Origin: Atherinomorus stipes
Lineage: Eukaryota > Chordata > Actinopteri > Atheriniformes > Atherinidae
NCBI GenBank assembly: GCA_023101725.1
Contig: JALJCO010009080.1
Span: forward strand, 186,001-250,000
Direction of reading: 5' to 3'
DNA length: 64,000 nucleotides
Shown: in pieces, positions 36,701 to 49,600 of the stretch
Layout of the letters: each line of letters begins with the position of its first letter
How positions within the stretch are numbered: position 1 is the first letter of the stretch
The notes under the pieces: generated by a model
The model's input: only the letters and a program-made list of their open reading frames with translations
What the model was told of the DNA's origin: nothing
Databases searched by the model: none
Position numbers and translations under genes: made by a program

Positions 36701-39700
36701 AAAGATAACACTCTGAATTTTCACTTTGAGTTTTCAAATTCATTATAACTTTAACTAGCATGTAGTTACTAAATTTGGATCACACAGTAATCAAGCTTTT
36801 TTTCCCCTCGCCTGAATTTTTTTTTATTTTGTCAAGTAGCTGCACACAGAAATATGGAGATAGTAACTGGATAATCACATGAGGCTGTGGCATGAAGGTT
36901 TATCTGTTACCAGTTCTTATTTGGTGACAATAGCAACAAAAATTACAAGTATATGGGTGTTTTTATGTGAATATGTTCAGGCGTTATCCAGAATTTTCCA
37001 CTTGGAGACTCCAAATGGTCCCTTTGGATAATAAGCTCTACAAAGCTGTAAGTCCAGAATGCTTCAACATACAGTCATCATTGAGACCTCCAATGAAAGG
37101 TGGTACCAAGAGGCATCCTGCTGCGTATTCAGATTCACTCTGAGCATTATCAAAATACAGTAAGTGATCTAGAAACACAATAAAATGCTCATTTTCCTAA
37201 AGTGCATTATAATAAGAGTCAGAATATGTGTCTGTTTACATTATAAAGTAAACAATATAATGCAATGCTATGCAATGTCAACAAAAAGGAAAAATAAAAA
37301 ACACCACAACACAGAAAACTTTTTACATCCTTGCAATTTTTCATGAACTGACAGGACTGAAACTACTACTACTAATTTTCAACAGAAATTTTACCGTACA
37401 GTCTGATCAGACGGAGAGAAGCTGCTGCAACACCACCATCACCAGACCATTAGCTTTTATCCAGACGCAGGCAAAATCCACAAACATGGGGGTCTTGTGT
37501 TATAAACAGAGACCCCCAACTTTCAAACAGACAGGTTTCACTTCAGTGTCCAAAAACACCACCATGAATTTGCCCGCATGAAAGAGCGCAGTAGAAAGCC
37601 AAGCTGCGACACATATCCACCTCTACTGAGAAAGCCCCCCTTTCCCCAACCAGGCAAACATCGACACGTTTTCATGTCCTTACTTTTTAGAAATGATCCC
37701 ATCTAAATAGCTTATAAACACACAGTAACTGCAGGTAGAAGTTTCCACTTACTGGTCCGGTCCAGAGCGCCTCCTTAGCCAAACGCTTCCTCCTCTACTG
37801 AGCCCGGACCCACACATGCTGCTCTGCTCCGAGTAATTCCCTTTAGCAACTCTTCAGCAGCGCATTTTCGTTCTTCAGCATGTTTTTTTTCCCCACGCTT
37901 ATACTGAAAAAGTGCACAATACGGGGCTTCCTCCGCTTTTACGCACAGAAGCGCACGTTTAGAGGAGTATTCAGGCCGCGTTACGCAGGAGCACAGAGAA
38001 GCCATCTTGATATCCAGGTAAACAAAATACACATGGCCATGACGGGAATTTCATTGGCTATACGTGCATGATGTCAGAGCTAGCGTCAGACCTGATAGGC
38101 CAGATCTGTAAGCATCAGATTACAAAGCCCACCCACCACGTGGGTTAGAGTTTGGTGGATATTACTGGTGGAGGAGAAACCATAGATCCACCCAGTTGGT
38201 CAAATGAGACGTCAATCAAAAGGGATGCCTCTCCTGGTCCGTCAGACGCTGTAGTATTGAAATATGATACATTTAACAGATTTTATAAGACTTTATATTG
38301 AAAATAAGTTAAAAAAATGTCCGTGGGCGGGCCCTGGCCGGTTAAGGGTTTAAGCTCTTACAACAATTATTATGGCATTGTACTGCCAAAACCAGCTTTT
38401 AGGCATTCTAGATTTTCTTTTCTGTCTCTTTTAGTTACATGATTCACATCACAGTTGGTACTCGATTGCATAACGGTTATTTTTGATGACAAAGGTGGGC
38501 TCTTAAATTTTTCCATGGCTGTATATGACAAAAATAAGACACAGTATTGGACACAATATATGCTGCCTAGGTCTCGATATGCACCAGAAATGGATTCCTC
38601 AGGTATTTAAGCCACACGTTTTTGACCTAAATGGTTTTGACTCGTTTGGACACACATTTTGCGATTTCGGCTGTAGTGCCAGAGCCGCCCGGGGCTAGAA
38701 AGACTGTGTTTCCATCCGGACGCGACCGTGACGTTGCAGCAACTATTGGTTGAGCAGCGCACTCTGAACCGGATGTAACAGGTATAACGCGCGGTGTTTG
38801 AATGCGATAGTCGTTGGTAAGAAACGAAGGAAACATACGGAGGAAGAGAGAAAAAGAAAAGAGGAAGGGACAGAAAAGAGTAAGATAAGACTGTCTTTTC
38901 TGGCTGGAGGAGCTTACAGTACAGGTACGAACAAGATGGATGCTAGTTTAGCCGCCGATAGGGGGCGCGTCACTTAGAAAACTGCTGAAAGTTCCGTTGT
39001 GTGTCTTTAAGAAGTATCTGTGTGGATTCTGGAGGGATCATCGTGTCTCTGAGCGAAGTTACACCAACGAAAATCATGATGATGGAAAACCAGATGGCTG
39101 TCTGAGAGGAAGGACCGTGTCTGATGATCTTCCATTTTCCACTGCGACACTCTTCACCTCCTCCTTCATGTCTGTTTTCATGTCTGTTGGTGTCTTGGTG
39201 CTAGCTTTTATTGAAAATGTGTCCAACTCAAACTGATGACGTGGTCTCACCTGCATGTGCAGCAGCCTCAGCTGGGCGTCGTCCTCGTGCGTGGTCTCAG
39301 CAGGTGAGCGCAGCAGATGACTGATGGAGGACAGGGACAAGGATGCTCCATGCAGCACATGGAACAAGCTCTCGCCCAGCGTCTGATGGATGTCCCCCAC
39401 AGGAGACGCCTGCAGGGAGTCAAACCATCATATAAAGTTGCAGTCATTACACCTTTTGAACAAGCTCTCATCCTCTCCTTTACTGTCCGTCTTTCATCTT
39501 TGTTTTCTTCCACCTTTTCTGTCTGAATAGTGTGATGTCATTTGAGCATCGTGCAGTGAAGGTGGTGAAACAAAGACGTGCAGGGCGTGATTGGGACTGT
39601 TGTTTCCACCCGGAGAGTCTGGGGGCTGTCATCTCCATCCACCACAGGAAGTATGTCAGCCGCTGCTTGAGTCAGTTTATAACGTACGGTGGCTGAATGG

Positions 39701-40569
39701 GTTCATGTTTCTGGATCAGAGGTGCAGGAAAGTTTCCTCTTTAAAGTGCTTTAGTTTATGACAGGAATGAAAAAGAGCAAATGCTGTATAATTTTTTATT
39801 CTGTCCCCCTCATGAATAAAAATGACTCTTTTAGTAACACAGAAATAGATTTAGTCATATTAGTAAAGACCCCACAAATTCCATCAGAAGCACCTGATTA
39901 CATCACTGAATGTTTCTATCATGACGCAGTGTTGATGCCCCACCGCTTATTTCCTTTATATCAAGAGTTTTTAAAGATATATAATAACTTAAGAATATCA
40001 GTTTAACTGTGAGGGTGAAACCGTTTACTGGATTATTTCAGTAATTTAGGTGAAAGTGCCCCATCCAACTTAAAAGTTCTCAGCAGAACGTTGAAGTTCT
40101 GCTCCAATTGGGAGCAGTGGGTCAGACCAGTAAAATAACAGCATAATAACAATTAATTCGTCACGATTTCCCCCTTTACTTTAGGGAAAATAAGTATAAT
40201 ATCAAGATGCTTCTATTTAATGATCATTTTAGGAAGTGTTATGAACAATATGTAATTTCTGTTGTTACACATTTTCATTATTAATTTTTGTTTACATATC
40301 TTTATTATATTTACATATTATTTTTCATAATGAATATTCTATCAATAAAAATGTAACATATATTTTTATTTTATGAAAAGAATATATATTAATGAAAATT
40401 TTATATTTTCTGTTTCAAATTAATTTATAAAATTGATCAATTGTATAACTGTTAGCTTCATACATATTGACTAGATTTTTATTCTAATATGTACATGATA
40501 TTTGGAGGAAAAAAAAAAAAAAAAAAAGGAAATCAGAGAATTAAAATAAAAAAAAAAAAAAAAAAAAAA

Positions 40570-40611
<42 letters not shown>

Positions 40612-43600
40612 TTGAGAAAAAAAAAAAACTTAAAAGTTCTTTTTTTTTTTTTTTTTTTTTTTCCCCTATTCTTTATCTGTTTTTCACTAATTTTATTTTT
40701 TATTCTTTTTTTTAAATTATATTTAAAGGGACTTGAGGCAAGATTAAGAAACGAAACTCGCGACTGGTGCTTCAGGTAACTGCAGCCACGAGCCAAGCCG
40801 TCACAGGAGCACAAACTGAAGCTATAACGTTGTTTACTACGCTTTTTCTTCGTAGTTCCACTTTTTAGTGTCTTTCAGTTGATCTGGACCGTTTGCTGAC
40901 GGCAGAAGAATCCATAATTATCGCTTACAGTGTTTGAATTTACGGCGACCATCTTCTTCCTGTATCAAAACTGTGGATGCAGCGTCATTTGACGTCACGT
41001 CCGCATGGCAGCGCGGGAAATTTGGACACCAAATTGTAGCGCATTTTCCAGCGCACGCACAGGCAACGGAGAGAAACGTGGGTTGAAACGTTATTTTTGG
41101 TATTTAGCGCTTCATCACCCATTAGTTGAAAGAAGAAGAAAAAAAGAAAAGAAAAAAGAGGGAAAAAGAAACGGAAAAAGGAAAGGGGGGGAAGGGGAGA
41201 AATGGAGGGGAAAAAGAAGGGGGGGGGGGAAAAAAGAAGGCGAGGGTAAAAAATGGACATGCATGTTTGTTTGTTTGTTTGTTTTTAAATTCCTGCCTCT
41301 AGTCCTTTTAATTTATTTTGCACATGAACAACATGTACAGTTGTAAAATGACAAAAACTTTTCAAAGCTTTTGTGCTTTTAAAAACTTCGGCTTATAGGA
41401 GGTGAAAATGTCACTAAATCCCTGTGTGACTTCTGATATTCTCAGATATTCTCAGTGGTTCAGTTTAGTCTTTTTAACTCATTTTTTTCTAAAGTGGCTA
41501 CGTTTAATTATCAACAAAGGAAATTAAGTTTAATTTAATTTAATTTGGTTTAATTTAATTAACTGGAGTGCTTTCTGGAAAATTCAAAGCTGTGTTACAA
41601 CTACAAACATTTAAAAAAGAAAAAAAAACGCTTGACCATCTTTGTCTTCATTGTAACTAAAGTCTTTTTAAAATGATAATAATTTGTGCATCTTGAAAAT
41701 GCAGATGCAGTTTGTCCAGTTTATTTTTTTTTTATCAGCAAAAATGTTTTAAATTAAATTGAATTAAATTAAATTCCATCGTTGATAACTAAACATAACC
41801 ACTTTAGAGAACAATGACAAATGAATTGAATTAAAAATCATATTAAATTATGAGCAAGAAATCTCCCGGTTGTATAACCTGACCCAGAATAAGACAAAAC
41901 AGATCTGAACTGAACATTTCATTAAGTTTAGTCTCCATTCAGAGTTGACACTGACTAAATGTGACACAGTAAGAGTGGAAGTGGAAGATTCTCACAACAG
42001 AAGCATTTCTGTGGAAAACTGAATCTCATAATCAGACACCTGACTCTCTTCTTTTCTTTTTAAAGATCATCAGGCTTCTGAATATTTTGTCCAGCGCAGG
42101 AGGAGTTGAGTTAACCACTAAAAGGAAGTTTGAGCGAGTTCACGAGTGAGATAAAAGCGGACTGTAAATTAGCTGTGAAAGACGAGCCTTCTCAGAGGAA
42201 CATCCACTAGTTTCATGTGTGGCTTGAGAGAAAAAGCTCATTTTACAGCTGGTGCGTTCTGTGACAAGCAGCCGTGATCACGTCTCCTCACCTGATTCAG
42301 AAGCTCCGCAGATGTGTGGCCCAGCCCTCTCAGCTGGCTGATGCAGGTCTGCAGCTCTTTCAGGGGTTTTGTACCAATCATGCGTCCCGCTGTTCCATCA
42401 CTACCCTCCAGAGATGAGTCTGTCACCTTCAACAAGAGAGAGAGAGAGAGACATCAGGAGAAAAGTGGAAGACACCAAGTCTAATCAGGCCCTGCAGGAG
42501 TTCCCATAACACCAACGAGACAACAAAGTGGCTTCTGCTCAAAGAAGGTGATAATCAAGCATGGCAGGAACAGCGATTTTTCTTTTCTTTTTGTGTTTGA
42601 ACAGTGATAATCAAGCCCCCGGGCTGCGGTGATGAAGGCTTACCTCAGACGCAGGAAGCAGCCAGCTCTCCTCCAACGCCAGCAGCCGGCTGTGAAGACC
42701 GTCCCACTTCTTCTGAGCAGAGTCCTCCTCCACATCAGCCTCAGCAGGAGGCGACCTGCAGCGTGAATTAACACTTCCTTTATTCTCTCTGACTTCTTTT
42801 CTTCTGCTGCTGCTTTCATATACCTGCCGTGAGTGGTGACAGATTCTACTCGAAGTTTGTTGCTATTCTTCTTCCCAAATGAGAAAAAAGGAAATCTGAC
42901 ACAGATCGCGGCAGAAATGACCGAACCCAAAGACAAAGACACAACCTACATGGTAAATACACCGCCCATCTAAAAGGAAACGCACCACCCGGACTTAACT
43001 TAGGAAACAGGTGAGAGCCTCCTGAGCTATTTGATTTAAAGGGGAAGTTTTTTTTTGTTTGTTTTTTTTTAAACTGGACCTATTTTCTAGCATGAAATAC
43101 GTTCATTTCCTCACCCAGACAGTTTTGGTGCAACTTGATTTCCTTTAGGAGATATATAGATCCAATCCAGATCAGCGGATGTCCAATGGCAGTGATGGGG
43201 CAACCGCGCGCAGCTGCTAAATAAGGCATTATCTGCCACAAACTCCTTCATCTCACCAATGTTTAGTTACGAAACATTAGTCGGACACCCCCCGCCCCCG
43301 CCGAATGTATATATTTCATAATATATTCACTCCTATATCGTAGTTACTGTCTTCATTTTCATAGCTTGGTGTTTAACTGTGCCAACTTGAGACAGTCTGA
43401 TCCCCGGTGGATTTCGCCTGGTGAAGGTTTTGCTAAAACTTGTGTAAAATCTTTTTCTTTTACTCAAACTCTTTCAAATTCGCTATATTTGCTGTCAAGG
43501 AGTAGCTGAAGGTAATATAGCATCTGTCTTCATTAAATTATTATTAGCATGTTGTTACCATAATACCATCTGACAAATAATAAAAAACAACAACGGGCAT

Positions 43601-46600
43601 AGAAATTTTACAATTTTCCTCTATATTATTGTAAATCACTCAAAATTAGTAACAGATACAACATTTTTAACATTGGAAACACATTCTCTGAAGTCTCCAG
43701 ATGTCCCTAGATACCAAGAACATGAAAATTAACCTTATTATTGTGGAGCAATTCTTCATTTACTTTGGGTACATCTTTCTTAGGCATTTTTTTCTGAAAA
43801 TATGGCTAGGGCTAAAGAGGTTAAAGACAGGACTTTGGACCAAAGCGAGGTCATGTGGTCTGATAAGTCCAGATCTGTTCCAGAGTGATAGAGCATCAGG
43901 GTACGAAGAGACAAAGATAAAGGGAGGCAGCCCTCGGGACAACCAGGGTCAGTCTAAAATCTGAGGTTGCTGCAGGTGGTCAGGGCTAGGTTCAGGTCTA
44001 GGTTCAGGTCTAGGTTCGGGTCTAGGTTTGGGTCTAGGTTCGGGTCTAGGTTCAGGTCTAGGTTCAGGGCTAGGTTCAGGGCTAGGTTCAGGTCTAGGTT
44101 CAGGGCTAGGTTCAGGGCTAGGTTCAGGTCTAGGTTCAGGTCTAGGTTCAGGGCTAGGTTCAGGTCTAGGTTTAGGGCTAGGTTCAGGTCTAGGTTCAGG
44201 GCTAGGTTCAGGTCTAGGTTCAGGGCTAGGTTCAGGTCTAGGTTCAGGGCTAGGTTCAGGTCTAGGTTTAGGGCTAGGTTCAGGTCTAGGTTCAGGAGTT
44301 CAGGCTAGGTTCAGGTCTAGGTTCAGCAACATTATGTGCCCAAAATATGAGGCCAGCTGACTACTTCAATAGATTGAACGAGCAGGTTTATTTTCCCTGA
44401 TGGCACAGACATCGTCCAAGATGGGACTAAACAGACCACCACTGAGTCCAGACCTCAACAGACCCCCCCCAGAGTCCAGACCTCAACAGACCACCCCAGA
44501 ATCCAGACCTTAACAGACCCCCCCAGAGTCCAAACCTCAACGGACCACCCCAACGTCCAGACTTCAACAGACCCCCCCAGAGTCCAGACCTCAACAGAGT
44601 CCAGACCTCAACAGACCACCACAGAGTCCAGACCTCAACAGACCACCCCAGAGTCCAGACCTTGGCCCATATGAGAGTCTCTGGCATACGCGGTCTGACT
44701 CTCCCGTCATCAGCAGCAGATCTCAGAGGAAAAATTGGGCGTGAATAAATGTGACGTTGCCGAGGAAGCGATGCCAGAGAAGGCTGCCATCATCTAAGCT
44801 AACAGAGGTCCAAAGAAGCATCAGTGGGACTTTTTTGGACAAGCAGTGTATTATGTAAATGAGAAAGTGTGTTACCATGGTGACAGCGGGCTCTGGTCCT
44901 CCAGCTCTGGGCTGTAAAGTCGAACTCTGCTGCCCTGCCTGGCGATGGCCTGAGTCAGTCCCCTCTGCTCGGTCAGCTCCTGCTCCAGCTCCTGGAAAAC
45001 AAACAGCAACTTCATCCAGCCCACCTGGGAGCTCCGACAGGTAACCAGCCAATCACAGGGCAGCAGCTCGATGTGTCTACTCATGTAGACACAGTAAAGA
45101 AGACTTGCTGAACTAACTGAGGGAGAAAGTGGATTTAAGTGACTCTGAACGTGACATGGTTGCAGCTGGATATTCCGAAACTGCTGGCTAGGCAGTGTAT
45201 CAGTGCATTACATTTATGATTCACTTTTTGTCTTTTTTTGTCTGTTTTTATGTCGAACCAAATCAGCGTTTTACAGTCGCTAAAATTCAGCACCTCCCTG
45301 TCAGGCCTTGTGATGGTTGAAAGCATCAGAAACAGATGAAGGTAAGGAAAGCGAAGCAGGAGAGATAACCTTCTGCTGCTGCAGGCTGCTCTGTCTCATC
45401 AGTTTATTTCGTGGCGAGGAAAAGATCTCCTGAACACTGCTGAGCTTCTGCTGTAACTCAGGGTGGGGCTCTGCAGGGGGAGCGGGCATCTAAGGAAAAA
45501 CAAGGATGAGAAAACAAATCTTCGTCACGGTACAATCAGCTGCATTTACAAACTGGAAAACTTGGTGAGTGAAGTTGGAAGGTGTCTGATAATCACAGCC
45601 TCTACATATTGATGAGGATAACTTTAGAAATCATGCAGACAGCTGTAGGGATTTAGTTAAAACAACACCAGGTGGCAGCTCTTCCTGAACATCTATGACT
45701 GTGAGGACCTGCTCCTGCGCCTCCTCGTCGGAGATCTTCTCTGCACGTCTGTCCTGCAGCTGCTGCTGGAAGGAGACCAGGTCGGCCTTCAGGAGCTCCA
45801 GTTTGGAAGACAGAAGCTCGGCCGCCTCCTGCTGACTGGGCTCTGCAGCAGGACGGGACGCCGACAAGCTGCCGACCTTCTCCTCGATCTCCAGAAACAT
45901 CTCCTAGACATCAACACATATGCTCAAGTTTTTCAGTCAGGCGCTTCTGATGATACTAAATGTTGAAAATCCTCCATGTATGACACAGTTCCACTGCATT
46001 CCTTTTTCTCTTGAGGTAAACAAGACTTAAATATCATTAAGTGTCGTCTTTAGTATGTCTGAGCCAGAGGTGATTATGTTTGGCCTTAAACTGCCTGCAG
46101 GGTGTGACCCGCCGGTCTGTCTGCCAGACACACCCATCTTCAGCTTTCCTTTCTGCTTTTGTTCACACTTGCAACCTCTTTAGACTCAGTTTCTACTTTC
46201 TTTATGACGTTACAGGACAGAAACACTCCAGCGTGAGTAAAGCTGGACAGGACTGCCCATGTAAATGACGTGTAGGTAGAATAAAGCGTCTCACTGGGGT
46301 TCGAGCAGGACGCAAGGTCTCATCAGTGGTTTCTGTTGTCACAAAGCTTCATTCAGATGTGGGACAGGTTAACCACTGAAACTTTGATGAAGGCTCAAGT
46401 TACAATCAGGAACAGTAGAGTTCATGTTGGGAGAGAAAAACCTGCAAAAACTCAGCAGGGTATTGGACAAAAGAGCTTTAGGCAGAAATAATAAGCTTAG
46501 AGTCTCAACATGGAGAACAGCATGCAGCATTTCAGCTGGAAAAAAAAATCCACTTATATGATGGATGTTTCTGTCTGAATGAAGGTGCATTCATGAAATA

Positions 46601-49600
46601 ATATTAATAAACAAGTCAACACTACAGTTGTGTGAAAAAGTGTTTGCCCCTTCCTGATTTTCTTTTTTTTTTGCATGTTTGTCACACTTAAATGTTTCAG
46701 ATCGTCAAACAAATTTAAATGTGAGACAAAGATAACACAAGTAAACACAAAATGCAGTTTTTGAATGATGATTTTTATTAGTAAGGGGGGAAAAATGCAT
46801 TTTTAAATTTGTTTGATGATCTGAAACATTTAAGTGTGACAAACATGCAAAACAATAAGAAATCAGGAAAGGGACAAACACTTTTTCACACAGCTGTATA
46901 TGAAGAGGCGTGCTACAGTACTGCAGTGTCGCCGTGTGCAGGTCTGATCTGACTCGGCTTCCATCCCCGCAGCCTCTGAAGTTGCACTTTTTAATGGCAG
47001 ATGATAATATGACATCCTAAAATAAAAGGAAAACATGCTTATTCTCTTTCTTTCTTCATTTCCCTCACACCGGAAGTGTTGGTTAACTGACAAGCAGACG
47101 TGAAGTAAACTTTATCTGTTGTAAAACCAAAACAAAGTCACTGATGAAGTCATCTGAAAAATGCTTTGACCGAAGAACAAGATCAGTTCCTGTCCTGTAA
47201 AATAGTTCTTGATATAGCCTTTTTTTAACATATAGGCCAATCATTTTTTTCATTTTCCTTGGTAAAAAAGCAACCATGTGTTGACCTGCCTGAGCTCAGC
47301 ATCTGGGGCAGAATTACACAAATGTGGATTTTGTCCATTTCCACTTCTGTGATGTGACATTAAAGCAGAAAAGTGAGAGTTTGAGCAACATCTGCTGCTG
47401 AGATCACATCTTGTTCAGGGATGTTCATACAGTTGTCAACAAGACGCCCATATCCTGCAAACATGACAGCAGCATGGCTGCAGAGGGGGTGCAGGTACTG
47501 AATGGCTTCTTAACCTGTCCCCAGTAGAGATTTGGAACAGAATAATAAAAGAAAAGTTTTATTACTCGGGTCCTAATTAATAAAACATTTTCTAAAAAGC
47601 AGTTTTTCTGTCATCTAAAATGAGGTAAAGGCTTCACAGTCCCACCATAAGCTTGCCTGCAAAGCGAAACTATCATGGTGATGAAATATGTTTTTTAATT
47701 TTCCACATCACCCCAATTTGTTATTTTTGATTTAAACAATAATAATAATGATAATAATAATAACAATAATAATAACAATAATTTAACATGAATAATTAAA
47801 AGATCAACATATGTCTAATGAACTAAAATGTAAAATAAAAAATAAAGCGAAGTTAAATAAAATTGAATAGTAAAATAAAAAAATGTACTTAAAGTTAATT
47901 TAAATAAAATATAATAATTTAGCAGCTACTAATCATAATTAAGCTGTTGGTTTATCCAGACAGCAGCACTGATAGTGAAAGCAAACAGCCAATGTGTCTT
48001 TAACTGGGAACCGGTGACCTTTGACCCTTCCAGGGGCCTGCATGAAACTGCAGAGGGAAATTTAAACCTCATGCAAGACCTGAAATAATTTGTTAGTCTC
48101 ATGTACTGGACTGGTCTGTGGTCTGGAAGTCACATGATCCAGCAGCTGACCTCCACCGTGCACGGAGGAAAGCAGCAGTGAAACCCGATCAGCTCTAAAA
48201 CTCCCACTCGGCCGTCTTAAACTGCTCCACAGTCACACATCCTGACAGCGCACCGCATTCAGACTGTAAACCTCAGGTTACCTCATCCTCTGGGGGGCGG
48301 AGCCTACCTGGCAGGTGAGGAGTTTCTGCTCCACGCTGTCCTGCATGGCTGCAGCTCCCAGACTCCTCTGGGCTTTCAGCAGCCACAGCTCCAGCTGGCC
48401 GACCCTCTCCTGACACACATGGAGGACATCCTCACAGCAGCCCGGCCCAGGCTGGGATAGAGACACAAACACACCTGGCTAGACCTCTCTGCTCCAGGGT
48501 GGCAGGTAGAGAAGAGGAGGAGGAGGAGGAGGAGGGGGAACTACCTGAACAGGTTCTACCTCCTAAATTGATGCAAAGCTCTACGTTAATGTCTCAGACT
48601 TGCTGCTCTGCTTCCTCATCATCTCCCCGTCTGCCGTCTACCTGTTCTGCTTCACGCCTTGTCTCTTCTGCTCCTCCCACATGTGACTGAATCCACTTCC
48701 TGGAGCGGTGCAGGGCTCCAGTGTCAGAGTAAAAAAGGAGGCCTGAGGCGAAGGGTGGAGACGAGACGACCAGCTCAGCTGACTGAAACGTAAACACCGA
48801 ATACAAACACCTTCTCACCTCCTCCCAATAACATTAATGTGCTTACAGCTGCCAGTTGTCACATGCTGTCCTCTGTTTTAATGTAATCTTCAGGTGACAT
48901 GTCCTGTTCCTTTTAATCCCCCCCCCAATAAACATTTATGACCTGTGCTTTTATGTTGACTGAACTGTGTGTTTTCATGGTTGTAGTATAATCTTGTGAT
49001 GCAACGCAGCCAAACCTGCTTTACATGTCAGAATGGACGAGGCGGAGCCCAACAAAATGAAATAATAAATACATTCAGTACTTCAAATATATGACATCAT
49101 CTCTTCTTAATCAAATGAGGGCATGAATTCAGGAAAAACTACAGAGAATATTAGCAGCCAAATTTAAAGGTAGAGTCCGAAGTTTCCCCCCTGAAAAAAT
49201 ACATTAGACTTGTGCAAATGAAATCCATCTCAAACCACATGTTAGGGCCTCTACTCGCGTGCAGTGGTGAGTTTGAATGCTGCTCCCTCTCCCCCTGTCT
49301 GTAATTCGCTCTTTCGCTGAGTAGGGTCTATCACAGGCGTGTTGTAAAGTGGGCGCATTGTAGAGTGATGTCATTCTTTGTCATGTCCACCAGACCTGTG
49401 AGAGCACAGTAAAGCACAGTAAAATCTAACCCTACCCATGACCCTTCCCCTAAACCTAACAAGACCCACCCACAATGTGACACGCCCACTATAGGACACG
49501 CCCCCTACAGGGCACGCCCACCATAGGGGGCGTCCGCTATAGGACACACCCTGGGTTGCAAGCCGCAGATAGATACACATTCTTTCGCTTCGTTGTGGTC

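Noticed and set aside
37775..38071. GC-richer segment with short open frames, possible promoter or exon
   Set aside because: No splice-consistent frame and no CpG-island-like density on inspection; exons 8 and 9 join across it in phase.
43967..44360. Arg-Phe-Arg or Gly-Leu-Gly-Ser repeat proteins
   Set aside because: Artefact of the 12-bp minisatellite.
48642..48742. Possible syne2 exon between exon 1 and exon 2 (open stretch with AG and GT borders, encoding [18 protein letters not shown])
   Set aside because: It needs a start phase that exon 1 does not provide, its residues do not look like a spectrin helix, and exon 1 joins exon 2 without it.
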